A DNA stretch of 11,414 nt from Archaeoglobaceae archaeon (GTDB taxonomy: Archaea > Halobacteriota > Archaeoglobi > Archaeoglobales > Archaeoglobaceae): contig JAMOMT010000091.1 of NCBI GenBank assembly GCA_027066965.1, positions 1 through 11,414 of the forward strand, in the 5' to 3' direction. A program made the position numbers and the translations under genes. The notes under the pieces are model-generated. The model made no database searches. It was given only the letters and a program-made list of their open reading frames with translations, and was not told the DNA's origin. Positions 5,220 through 11,414 of the stretch are shown piece after piece. The stretch's first letter is position 1. Each line of letters opens with the position of its first letter.

Positions 5220-6371
5220 ATGAAATCGTATGTTAGTAAGGCTCAGGAGTTTTACATGCTCGAGAAGGAGAGCCGAATGAAGTCAAGAGATGACGACGAG
5301 TTTGGAACTGCGAAGATAGTCGTTGTGGGATGTGGAGGTTCAGGAAACAACACGATAAACAGATTAAAGAACATAGGAGTCGAGGACGTACTGACAATAG
5401 CTGTAAACACGGACAGACAACACCTTGAGATGATAAAAGCGGACAAGAAGGTTCTGATAGGAAAGAGTCTCACGAAGGGTCTTGGTGCAGGTGGCTATCC
5501 CGAGGTGGGCAGAAAAGCAGCTGAGATGGCGAGGGGTGTTTTTGAGGAGCTTTTGAGCGACGCCGACTTGGTTTTCGTTTGTGCAGGCATGGGTGGTGGA
5601 ACCGGGACAGGTTCAGCTCCGGTAGTTGCCGAGATAGCCAAGAAGCAGGGCGCGATAGTTATAGGCATGGTTCAGACGCCTTTCAGGGTTGAGAGGGCCA
5701 GGATAGCAAAGGCTGAAGAGGGATTGAGAGAACTTAAGAAGCACGCCGACACTGTCATCGTTCTAGACAACAACAAGCTACTTGAGTATGTTCCAAATCT
5801 GCCTATAGAGAAGGCTTTCAGTGTAATGGATCAGCTCATAGCGGAGACGATAAAGGGTCTTTCTGACACAATAACCAAACCCTCTCTGATAAACATAGAC
5901 TTTGCAGATGTCAGAGCCGTTATGGAGCACGGGGGAGTTGCTGTCATGCTCGTTGGAGAATCAAAAGCTCAGAACAAGGTTCAGGAGGTCGTTAGAGATT
6001 GCCTAACTCATCCTCTGCTTGATGTCGACTATAGGGGTGCCACTGGTGCTTTGATCCACATAACGGGCGGGGAGAACCTGAGCATAAAGGAGGCTGAGGA
6101 GATCGTGAACAACCTAACGTTCGAGATAGATCCTTCTGCGAACGTCATATGGGGTGCGAGGATAGAGGAAGGGCTTGACCTAGTGAAGGTAGTTGCCATA
6201 ATGACGGGAGTAAAAGATGCAGGTTTGAGCTTCTGTGGTGGAGAGGTTGGAGAAGTTGATGATATACCTTCAATAGGTAGGAAAAGAATTAGAAGCGAGA
6301 TAAGAGGTGGAGTTAAACCGCCCAAGGTCGGGGCGGGTGTTATGAGCATGATGGGTATCGATGTACTCTGA
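5220..6371 (+). CDS. ftsZ: Cell division protein FtsZ (FtsZ2-type)
   Basis: FtsZ is the tubulin-like GTPase that polymerises into the division ring at mid-cell. The 383-aa product has the N-terminal nucleotide-binding VVVGCGGSGNNTINRL (34-49), GLGAGGYPEVG (87-97), the tubulin signature GGGTGTG (125-131) and DNNKLLEYVPNLPIEKAF. The T7 synergy loop NIDFADVRAVM (225-235) carries D227 and D230. C-terminal sequence includes DYRGATGALIHITGG and IWGARIEEGLD, ending in MGIDVL. The DDDEFG-type N-terminal extension and the ERARIAKAEEGL / DNNKL region look more like archaeal FtsZ2 than FtsZ1. The frame opens at GTG 5208, but GGGGTGGTG there is better read as the ribosome-binding site for ATG 5220. It is cotranscribed with the RHH gene 15 bp upstream. 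T-tracts follow the stop. No second ftsZ is in the window. Confidence 0.96.
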   Translation: MKSYVSKAQEFYMLEKESRMKSRDDDEFGTAKIVVVGCGGSGNNTINRLKNIGVEDVLTIAVNTDRQHLEMIKADKKVLIGKSLTKGLGAGGYPEVGRKAAEMARGVFEELLSDADLVFVCAGMGGGTGTGSAPVVAEIAKKQGAIVIGMVQTPFRVERARIAKAEEGLRELKKHADTVIVLDNNKLLEYVPNLPIEKAFSVMDQLIAETIKGLSDTITKPSLINIDFADVRAVMEHGGVAVMLVGESKAQNKVQEVVRDCLTHPLLDVDYRGATGALIHITGGENLSIKEAEEIVNNLTFEIDPSANVIWGARIEEGLDLVKVVAIMTGVKDAGLSFCGGEVGEVDDIPSIGRKRIRSEIRGGVKPPKVGAGVMSMMGIDVL

Positions 6372-6400
6372 TTTTTTGATTTTGTTTTTCGATTTTGTCC
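6372..6400 (+). terminator. T-tract terminator after ftsZ
   Basis: Immediately after the ftsZ stop there are successive T runs (6372-6377, 6380-6383, 6385-6389, and another near 6393-6396) with no strong hairpin, typical of archaeal termination. Confidence 0.55.
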
Positions 6401-6546
6401 CTTACTGTATTGTTGTGCCTGTGTTGCTTGTTGATTCCGTTTGTAGTTGGTCTGGTATTCTCGCTATTTGGTGTTTATGCTAACCTCGGTGTATATCTTG
6501 TGACTTGCACGGAAATGCTTGAGAATTCTGAATAGATAAGAAAAAT

Positions 6547-6563
6547 TGACAAAAAACTGACAA
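6547..6563 (+). repeat. TGACAA direct repeat upstream of the AAA-operon TATA box
   Basis: TGACAA occurs at 6547-6552 and 6558-6563, exactly 11 bp apart, i.e. on the same face of the helix, and about 10 bp upstream of the TATA box. It could be an activator site. The A-rich context makes chance occurrence possible. The rest of the 257-bp gap between ftsZ and the AAA gene (6401-6540) shows no gene, RNA signature or repeat. Confidence 0.3.
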
Positions 6564-6569
6564 TTACAA

Positions 6570-6582
6570 AAGATTTAAAAAG
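6570..6582 (+). promoter_or_regulatory. Promoter of the AAA-MBL-mfn-aEF1B operon
   Basis: AAAAGATTTAAAAAG has a TATA centre near 6577, predicting a start near 6602 and a leader of about 26 nt. AGGGTGAT at 6615-6622 is a good Shine-Dalgarno sequence for ATG 6629. It is the only clear promoter seen ahead of the six-gene run. Confidence 0.55.
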
Positions 6583-6628
6583 TGCCGGTGCGATTGTCTT
6601 GGGTCTGCAGGTTTAGGGTGATAATGGC

Positions 6629-7858
6629 ATGAGCATGCTGAAGCTTGTGGAAGTTATCCTGACGGCCGAGATATACAACAGGTTCGAAGAACTCACGGAG
6701 GACGACATACCCAAGGAAATCAGGAAGCTTTTCTACGGAAAGAACGGAATAAGCAGACCTCTCGTCGTCAAGCTCGAAACGGCGAGGAGGGTTGGGGGAG
6801 TTGAGGAAGCGCTCAAGCTCCCATTCCTAGACATCAACAACCTCACGAAGCAGATTATTCTGACGTCTCTCGAAGCTGCTACGAAGTGGTTCGCTTCGAA
6901 GGCGATGGACAGGATAAGGATCAATCCCGTTCTCGCATACTACTATCAGAACGATGGCTTGGATGTTTCTTATGAGGAGGCCAAGAAGAAGAACCTTCCA
7001 AAGCACAGCGATAGGGAGTGGCTGAAAACTGTGATCGCAGAACTTGAGAAGAACGAGGAGACTGCTGAAATGCTTGGTCTCGTGAGGATTTACTCCCCCG
7101 AGGACATAAAAGTCGACATAAAGGATGTTGCTCTCGACTCCGACCAGATGGAGGAGATCAGGAAGATCGAGGTTGCGATGGAGGAGAGAGACTATCTGAG
7201 AAGAATAGGAGTCACGGAGGTCGGGAAGTTGCTGTTCATAGGTCCTCCCGGTACTGGAAAAACAACGACTGCGAGGGCTATGAGCAGGAAGTTCGGAATA
7301 CCGCTTGTCGAGGTCAAGCTGTCGATGATAACCTCACAGTACCTCGGAGAGACCTCAAAGAACATAGAGAAGGTTTTCGAGATCGCAAAGAGACTGAATC
7401 CTTGCATTCTCTTCATCGATGAGTTTGATTATGTGGCAAAGACGAGGACGAGCGATGAGCACGCAGCTGTAAAGAGAGCTGTGAACACGCTGCTGAAGTC
7501 GATAGACGAGATAAACCTCGTGGAGGACGGAGTGATCCTGATAGCCGCCACGAATCACCCAAGCCTGCTCGATCCAGCTGTGTGGAGGAGGTTCGACAAG
7601 ATAGTTGAGTTCCCGGAGCCCCAGGAGAGAATCAGGAAGAGGATATTCGAGCTCGCTCTCGAGAGGGTTGAGGGGGACTACGATATAGACGAGCTCGTAA
7701 AGCTTACTGAGGGATTTACAGGGGCTGACATAAAGCTCGTTGTTAGAGAAGCTGTGCTTAAAGCCCTACTCAGGGGAGAGAAGAGGGTGATGATGGACGA
7801 TCTCCTGCAAGCGGTAGAAGATGTGAGAAACAGACTCTGCCTAAAAACTTCTTACTGA
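6629..7858 (+). CDS. AAA+ ATPase with a single AAA module and a distinctive N-terminal region
   Basis: A 409-aa ATPase of the classical AAA family, which usually acts as a hexameric ring that remodels or unfolds proteins. The AAA module fills the C-terminal half: Walker A GPPGTGKT (205-212), pore-loop-like SQYLGETSKNIEKVF, Walker B LFIDEFD (261-267), sensor 1 AATN (306-309), arginine-finger WRRFD (319-323) and the sensor-2 helix GFTGADIKLVVREA. The first 170 residues are not a recognisable Cdc48 N domain or proteasome-activator coiled coil. They are mixed alpha/beta with charged helices (KWFASKAMDRIR, EWLKTVIAELEKNEE). It may belong to one of the archaeal single-ring AAA groups shared by Archaeoglobus and methanogens, but that was not verified. 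ATG 6629 is placed by the Shine-Dalgarno sequence AGGGTGAT. The next gene starts 2 bp after its stop, so the two are probably translationally coupled. Confidence 0.85.
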   Translation: MSMLKLVEVILTAEIYNRFEELTEDDIPKEIRKLFYGKNGISRPLVVKLETARRVGGVEEALKLPFLDINNLTKQIILTSLEAATKWFASKAMDRIRINPVLAYYYQNDGLDVSYEEAKKKNLPKHSDREWLKTVIAELEKNEETAEMLGLVRIYSPEDIKVDIKDVALDSDQMEEIRKIEVAMEERDYLRRIGVTEVGKLLFIGPPGTGKTTTARAMSRKFGIPLVEVKLSMITSQYLGETSKNIEKVFEIAKRLNPCILFIDEFDYVAKTRTSDEHAAVKRAVNTLLKSIDEINLVEDGVILIAATNHPSLLDPAVWRRFDKIVEFPEPQERIRKRIFELALERVEGDYDIDELVKLTEGFTGADIKLVVREAVLKALLRGEKRVMMDDLLQAVEDVRNRLCLKTSY

Positions 7859-7860
7859 CT

Positions 7861-8658
7861 ATGAAAGTCGTGTTGCTCGGAACTGGCGACTCTCCTGGGA
7901 CTCCAGTCGTCGGCTGCCACTGCAAGACGTGCGAGAACGCGAGGAAGTACGGCTGGGAAAGGAGAAGGTTCTCCGTAATGGTCGAGAATGAAGGAAAAAT
8001 TTTACTGATAGACACTTCTCCGGACATGAGGTATCAGCTGCTCAGGATGAACGTTGAAAGAGTTGAGGCAGTCATATGGACGCATTGCCACTACGATCAC
8101 TTCGCTGGCTTTGGAGATTTCTACAGGGTTCAGGATGATGTTAAGGTATACACCTCCCCAGAAGTTCACGAGGATATAGGGAAGTATATGGACTTCATGA
8201 AGTACAAGGCGATAGAGGTGGAGAGCTACGAGCCGTTCGAAGTTATAGGGCTGAAGGTTACGCTTGTCGATGTAAATCACCCTCCCTTGAGGAGAAGTCA
8301 CGGAGTAGTGATCGAGTGGAATGGCGTAAAGGTCAGCATAAGCGGAGACACGAACGCTCACCTGCCCGAGAAGACAATGGAGACCATGGCAAATCCCAAC
8401 CTTTTCATTGTGGAAGCTCTCGCACCTCCGAAGTTCAGGTTTAGAAAGCACATGAACGCAGAGGAAGCTATGCTTCTTTCCAAGAAACTTGGGGCGAAGA
8501 GGACAGTTTTGACGCATATGAGTCACTTTTTCCCTCCGCACAGTGTGGCCTTGAAGAAGTGGCCTGCCGGGCATGACTTTCAGAAGTTCGAGTTTAGCAG
8601 TAACGCTGGAGAGGGTAGAAAGGTGGCGAGTCTCGAGGCGTTTCTTGAAGGGGATTGA
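7861..8658 (+). CDS. Metallo-beta-lactamase-fold hydrolase, PhnP-like phosphodiesterase family
   Basis: A 265-aa metal-dependent hydrolase. The active-site motif THCHYDH (74-80) is the MBL HxHxDH signature, and SGDTN (161-165) supplies the bridging aspartate. KHMNAEEA (H197) and THMSHFF (H219, H222) are further histidine ligands. Near the N-terminus LLGTGDSPGTPVVGCHCKTC contains Cys19, Cys21 and Cys24, matching the structural zinc site of PhnP, a phosphoribosyl cyclic phosphodiesterase. No other phosphonate gene is nearby, so a C-P lyase role is unlikely; a cyclic phosphate ester or other phosphodiester is the plausible substrate class. It starts 2 bp after the AAA stop without its own Shine-Dalgarno sequence, which implies coupled translation, and mfnF follows 29 bp later. 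A link to methanofuran synthesis through position is possible but unproven. Confidence 0.85.
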   Translation: MKVVLLGTGDSPGTPVVGCHCKTCENARKYGWERRRFSVMVENEGKILLIDTSPDMRYQLLRMNVERVEAVIWTHCHYDHFAGFGDFYRVQDDVKVYTSPEVHEDIGKYMDFMKYKAIEVESYEPFEVIGLKVTLVDVNHPPLRRSHGVVIEWNGVKVSISGDTNAHLPEKTMETMANPNLFIVEALAPPKFRFRKHMNAEEAMLLSKKLGAKRTVLTHMSHFFPPHSVALKKWPAGHDFQKFEFSSNAGEGRKVASLEAFLEGD

Positions 8659-8687
8659 AGAATTCTGGATAAACAAGGGGACTTACC

Positions 8688-9650
8688 ATGTACCTCGGAC
8701 TCGATATAGGTGGGGCAAATCTGAAATACGTTGTTCTCGACGAAAGTGGAGCTAAAGGCGGAGTCGTTTACTTTCCCTTGTGGAAGAGAGAGAACCTGAA
8801 AAAGCTGCCAGAAAAGCTGAAGGTATGTGAAGTTAAAGCTGTCTGTGCGGTTACGACTGCCGAGTTGTGCGACACATTTGCGAGCAGGGAAGAAGGAGTG
8901 AAGTTCGTTGAGAAGACAGTTAAAGCTGCTTTTCCGAAGGCATTCTTCGTAAGCGTGGAGGGTAAAATTAGAGATAAAGCTGAACCACCACTTGACTTCG
9001 CGGCGTCGAACTGGGTTGCATCTGTAAGGTATTTGCTTGAGGAGGGGTGGAGAGAGTTCCTGTTTGTGGACATGGGTACTACGACCACCGACGTTATACC
9101 AGTCAGAGAAGGTACGATACGTTCTGCAAAGAACGACTTCGAAAGACTCAGGAGGGGGGAGCTTGTTTACGTGGGAATGTTGAGAACACCAACTTTCCAT
9201 GTTTTGAGGAGGTTTAAAGTCCCCCTCGCTCCCGAATTTTACTCCGTTGTAGGAGATGCCCTCGTAGTTACGGGCGACATGGATAAGGATGACTACATCT
9301 GCGAAACACCTGACGGGAGGGGAGTTAGCAGAGAAGAGTGCATGCAAAGACTCTCCAGACAGCTGTGCAGCGATCTGAAAGAACTTGGAGAGGACTTCGT
9401 TGTTGAGATGGCATTTTGCGTGAGAGAAGAACTCGTCAGGATGGTTGCTGAGGCTATGGAGTGGCAGGCTCAGAAGTGGCAGCTCGAGAGAGTTGTGGGC
9501 TGTGGGAAGGGCGAATTTCTGCTCAGAGAAGCGGCAGAAAGGGTCGGTTTGAAATTCAAGGGTTTGAGTGAGGAGGTTGGAGAACTTTCTGAGATTTTTC
9601 CGGCTTACGCCTGTGCGGTTTTTGCGAAGGAGATGTTCGAAGCCGAGTAG
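8688..9650 (+). CDS. mfnF: MfnF, furan-methanamine synthase of methanofuran biosynthesis
   Basis: MfnF condenses the diphosphate of 5-(aminomethyl)-3-furanmethanol with gamma-glutamyltyramine, releasing pyrophosphate and forming the furan-phenoxy core of methanofuran. The 320-aa product belongs to the hydantoinase/oxoprolinase-like family once annotated as an H4MPT-linked C1-transfer protein. Visible motifs are LDIGGANLKYV (5-15), the family-typical FVDMGTTTTDVIPV (126-139), LRRGELVYVGMLRTP and VVGCGKGEFLL (269-279). The start ATG 8688 fits the conserved MYLGLDIGGAN opening, with AAGGGG seven bases upstream. mfnE follows 3 bp after the stop, so the kinase that makes its substrate is coupled to it. 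Length and motif content look complete. Confidence 0.9.
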   Translation: MYLGLDIGGANLKYVVLDESGAKGGVVYFPLWKRENLKKLPEKLKVCEVKAVCAVTTAELCDTFASREEGVKFVEKTVKAAFPKAFFVSVEGKIRDKAEPPLDFAASNWVASVRYLLEEGWREFLFVDMGTTTTDVIPVREGTIRSAKNDFERLRRGELVYVGMLRTPTFHVLRRFKVPLAPEFYSVVGDALVVTGDMDKDDYICETPDGRGVSREECMQRLSRQLCSDLKELGEDFVVEMAFCVREELVRMVAEAMEWQAQKWQLERVVGCGKGEFLLREAAERVGLKFKGLSEEVGELSEIFPAYACAVFAKEMFEAE

Positions 9651-9653
9651 TTT

Positions 9654-10286
9654 ATGATAGTGGTAAAGCTTGGGGGCAGTATCGCAAGAGCTGGAATTTC
9701 AAACCTCGTCAGAGTTCTGAACGAGTTGTCTGGCTCTTTCGTTATAGTCCCTGGAGGTTGGGTTTTTGCAGACATTGTGAGGTTGATCGATTCTCAGCTC
9801 AGTCTAAAGCAGAGAACAGCTCACGAGATGGCGATAGCTGGCATGGAGGTGTACGGGATGCTGATCGCCGACGTTGGAGGTCTAAGAAGGGCAACTCTCG
9901 AGGAAGTCATTGAGGGTATTGATAGGGCCGTTTTGATGCCCTACTCCTCCGGAATCCACAAAGCGAAGCTGCCGGAGAGCTGGGAGGTCACGTCCGACAG
10001 CATATCCGTGTGGATAGCTTCAAAGCTGAAAGACGAGGGGTTGCTCGAAAAGGGAGCTAGAAAGGCTGAAGTTTTGAAGGTTACTGACGTGGATGGCGTA
10101 TTAAAGGACGGGAGGCTGTGCGAGAGAGTTAAGGCGAGGGAGGTTGAGGGTTGCTTGGACAGGCACTCTCTGAGGCTGATAGAGGAGCTCGACGTGAGGG
10201 TGTTCGTCTGCAACGGGCTGGTAGAGGGCAGAGTAAAAGATTATATAGTGGAAGGAAGAACGCTGGGCACGCTGATTGAGCGTTAA
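9654..10286 (+). CDS. mfnE: MfnE, [5-(aminomethyl)furan-3-yl]methyl phosphate kinase
   Basis: An amino-acid-kinase-fold enzyme of 210 aa that phosphorylates the furan methyl phosphate intermediate with ATP, giving the diphosphate used by MfnF. Motifs seen are VKLGGSIAR (4-12) for ATP phosphate binding, IVPGGWVFAD (31-40), EVTSDSISVWIASKL (111-125) and LKVTDVDGVLKDG (141-153), with GTLI near the end. The protein is shorter than aspartate or uridylate kinases (about 220-260 aa for UMP kinase), in line with the MfnE subgroup. Identity as MfnE rather than another small amino-acid kinase rests on this fold plus the adjacent mfnF, 3 bp upstream. No ribosome-binding site precedes the ATG, so translation is probably coupled. 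The zinc-ribbon gene starts 21 bp after the stop. Confidence 0.88.
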   Translation: MIVVKLGGSIARAGISNLVRVLNELSGSFVIVPGGWVFADIVRLIDSQLSLKQRTAHEMAIAGMEVYGMLIADVGGLRRATLEEVIEGIDRAVLMPYSSGIHKAKLPESWEVTSDSISVWIASKLKDEGLLEKGARKAEVLKVTDVDGVLKDGRLCERVKAREVEGCLDRHSLRLIEELDVRVFVCNGLVEGRVKDYIVEGRTLGTLIER

Positions 10287-10307
10287 TCTTTCACGGGGTG
10301 ATGCTGG

Positions 10308-10469
10308 ATGGAGATAAAGAGGTGCATTACGTGCGGGTCAAACCTTGTGGGGACAAACTATGTCGCGTTCCCCTGTCCGTCGTGCGGCGAGACGATATAC
10401 AGGTGTAAACGCTGCAGGAAGCTTGCAAACCCGTACACATGTGAGAACTGCGGGTTTACGGGACCGTGA
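10308..10469 (+). CDS. Zinc-ribbon miniprotein with four CxxC pairs, probable RNA-binding (HVO_2753-like)
   Basis: A 53-aa protein, easily missed because of its size. It has eight cysteines as four CxxC knuckles, at C6/C9, C23/C26, C33/C36 and C45/C48, each followed by G or basic residues (CITCGS, CPSCGE, CKRCRK, CENCGF). This predicts two structural zinc sites. The pattern matches the small archaeal zinc-ribbon proteins annotated as RNA-binding or HVO_2753-type, which are often encoded next to elongation factor 1-beta, as here. GGGGTG at 10295-10300 is a good ribosome-binding site seven bases before the ATG. The stop codon overlaps the Shine-Dalgarno sequence of the aEF1-beta gene, so the two are tightly coupled. 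A translation-related role is inferred from this context only. Confidence 0.85.
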   Translation: MEIKRCITCGSNLVGTNYVAFPCPSCGETIYRCKRCRKLANPYTCENCGFTGP

Positions 10470-10478
10470 GGTGGTGGG

Positions 10479-10745
10479 ATGGCGAATGTTGTGATGAAGA
10501 TAAAGGTGATGCCTACGGGCGTTGATGTGGACTTGGATGCGATAGCGGAGAAAGTAAAGGAGGTAGCTCCAGAGAACGTTGAAATAAGGGACGTTGGAAT
10601 TCAGCCGATCGCTTTCGGGCTCAAGGCACTGATAGTTGCGGCAGTTATGCCCGATGAGGGTAACATCGGTGAGGAGTTCGTGGAGAAGATAAAGGGAATT
10701 GAGGGAGTGGAGAGCGCAGAGGTAGAGTCTGTGGAGCTGCTTTAA
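10479..10745 (+). CDS. ef1b: Translation elongation factor 1-beta (aEF1B), GDP/GTP exchange factor
   Basis: aEF1-beta reloads the archaeal elongation factor EF1-alpha with GTP after each aminoacyl-tRNA delivery. The 88-aa product is the full archaeal length (about 88-91 aa) and lacks the N-terminal extension of the eukaryotic protein. It shows the ferredoxin-like fold pattern MKIKVMPTGVDVDLDAIAEK, then IRDVGIQPIAFGLKALIVAAV with the conserved QPIAFGLKAL segment, and ends IEGVESAEVESVELL. A Shine-Dalgarno sequence GAGGTGG begins inside the stop of the preceding zinc-ribbon gene, nine bases separating the two genes. It is the last gene of the six-gene run and is followed by T-tracts. It may also be expressed from an internal promoter, but none is evident. 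Confidence 0.95.
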   Translation: MANVVMKIKVMPTGVDVDLDAIAEKVKEVAPENVEIRDVGIQPIAFGLKALIVAAVMPDEGNIGEEFVEKIKGIEGVESAEVESVELL

Positions 10746-10790
10746 CCCTTTTGTTTTTTGGTTTGATTATTTGCTGGTTTTTTGCTTACG
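10746..10790 (+). terminator. T-tract terminator region after aEF1B
   Basis: Several T runs (TTTTGTTTTTT at 10749-10759 and TTTTTT at 10778-10783, plus one near 10793-10797) follow the stop with no clear hairpin, a typical archaeal end of a transcription unit. Confidence 0.55.
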
Positions 10791-10847
10791 GTTGTTTTCG
10801 CCGAGTTTGTCCCACTGTGGTGACGTTATTGAAATCCGGTGCCACAT

Positions 10848-10862
10848 AAAAAAGTTTATTTT
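10848..10862 (+). promoter_or_regulatory. Promoter of the 3'-terminal membrane protein gene
   Basis: AAAAAAGTTTATTTTG carries a TATA-like box centred near 10857. The usual spacing puts the transcript start near 10883, next to GTG 10884, favouring a leaderless mRNA from that codon over the upstream GTG at 10869. Confidence 0.4.
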
Positions 10863-10868
10863 GATTTG

Positions 10869-11414
10869 GTGTCAGCACATCCCGTGAACAGGCTCAGGGT
10901 GTTCTTGGTTACGTCTGCAATTGGCTTCGCTCTCTCGCTCTCAATCGGATACGCTCTCTCCCTCCCGCTTTTCTGGAACGTTATTCTCTCAGCCCTTTTC
11001 TCCCTGCTTTTTGGAATTGCCTGTGCCGTGAGGAGTGGAAGAACTGCTGGGATCACGGGGATTGCAGGTGTTAAAGCCGGAAAGGTAAGTGTTGAGGAAG
11101 GTAAAAAGCCGGAGGAAAAGACAGAGATGAAAATCCCGTTCAAATCCCTGCTCCTGCTGACGATTGCCATCGCTTTTAGCTTTTACTTTGCACTTGGATA
11201 CCTGCTCAGCCTGACGAAACCGCAGGGAGAGTTCAACTCGAACGTCCTTCAGGCATTACTGGTTCTGAGCCTGATGTTTGTGATTTACATTTCTGCACCG
11301 CTCCTCGTCGTTCTGGCGATTGCACGCGTTTACGGCTGGGGCTGGAAGGAGCTGAGGAGATCTGAAGCTTGGAAAAGTGTTGGCATTCTGTACGCACTCT
11401 ATTTCTTCGCTCTT
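10869..11414 (+). CDS. Unrecognised membrane protein, partial (C-terminus outside window)
   Basis: A plus-strand frame stays open from GTG 10869 to the window end (182 codons, no stop). Two GTG starts are possible, 10869 and 10884. The second gives MNRLRVFLVTS, with a positively charged start before the first helix, and fits the predicted transcript start better. Hydrophobic segments in the 10869 numbering fall near residues 12-32, 34-53, 93-115 and 127-151. A charged loop of about 38 residues (GKVSVEEGKKPEEKTEMKIP) lies between the second and third. The loop is lysine/glutamate-rich and probably cytoplasmic. After the fourth helix comes a polar WGWKELRRSEAWKS stretch and then another hydrophobic run at the edge. 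No transporter or enzyme motif is recognised. It has its own promoter and is separate from the aEF1B operon. Confidence 0.7.
   Translation, partial: MSAHPVNRLRVFLVTSAIGFALSLSIGYALSLPLFWNVILSALFSLLFGIACAVRSGRTAGITGIAGVKAGKVSVEEGKKPEEKTEMKIPFKSLLLLTIAIAFSFYFALGYLLSLTKPQGEFNSNVLQALLVLSLMFVIYISAPLLVVLAIARVYGWGWKELRRSEAWKSVGILYALYFFAL

Noticed and set aside
6624..6632. Two-codon ORF (ATG GCA TGA) overlapping the AAA start
   Set aside because: Too short to interpret and likely accidental; the Shine-Dalgarno spacing favours ATG 6629.
8002..8676. 224-codon minus-strand frame opposite the MBL gene
   Set aside because: Same reasoning: complete antisense overlap with a gene carrying all catalytic motifs, and no domain of its own.
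8580..9347. 255-codon open frame on the minus strand opposite mfnF
   Set aside because: Lies antisense to a well-supported gene, has no recognisable domain and no ribosome-binding site or promoter; it is a by-product of codon use.
10816..10846. TGTGG/CCACA pairing downstream of aEF1B as a small RNA hairpin
   Set aside because: Only five pairs with a long loop, and the region lacks GC enrichment or sRNA boxes.

Overview
The window comes from an archaeon, most probably a hyperthermophilic member of the Archaeoglobales; the genus cannot be fixed from sequence alone. The reasons are the methanofuran/tetrahydromethanopterin C1 genes (ftr, mfnF, mfnE), the archaeal translation factor aEF1-beta, an FtsZ2-type FtsZ behind a small ribbon-helix-helix gene, archaeal TATA promoters about 25 bp ahead of several start codons (leaderless genes), T-tract terminators, and heavy use of AGG/AGA arginine codons. 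A Ku protein next to a LigD-type ligase is uncommon in archaea but is known from Archaeoglobus. No CRISPR array, tRNA, rRNA or mobile element was seen.

Layout. 1-1241 (-): 5' two-thirds of iorA (indolepyruvate:ferredoxin oxidoreductase alpha). 1355/1358-3153 (+): a two-gene end-joining cassette, stand-alone LigD-type ligase followed by Ku, diverging from iorA. 3229-4125 (+): ftr, formylmethanofuran:H4MPT formyltransferase. 4198-4566 (-): small four-helix membrane protein, convergent with ftr. 4567-5030: a 464-bp gap holding operator-like inverted repeats, a strong promoter and an unusually GC-rich, structured leader. 5031-6371 (+): ribbon-helix-helix regulator and FtsZ. 6629-10745 (+): a tight six-gene run, AAA+ ATPase, PhnP-like metallo-beta-lactamase protein, mfnF, mfnE, an eight-cysteine zinc-ribbon miniprotein (10308-10469) and aEF1-beta. 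10869/10884 to the end (+): start of an unrecognised membrane protein.

How the parts fit together. MfnE activates the furan precursor of methanofuran, MfnF couples it to glutamyl-tyramine, and Ftr moves the formyl group from finished methanofuran to tetrahydromethanopterin, so the window holds both making and using the same C1 carrier. The ligase and Ku form a minimal double-strand-break repair pair lacking a linked polymerase or nuclease domain. The RHH-ftsZ pair matches the CdrS-FtsZ2 arrangement known in haloarchaea and is probably a cell-division control unit.

The best candidate for something undescribed is the DNA/RNA region ahead of RHH-ftsZ. It has a 9-bp-arm inverted repeat, a third copy of that half-site over the TATA box, a palindrome at the predicted transcription start, and a roughly 170-nt leader that contains a strong hairpin followed directly by a T-tract, which looks like an attenuator or the end of a small RNA.
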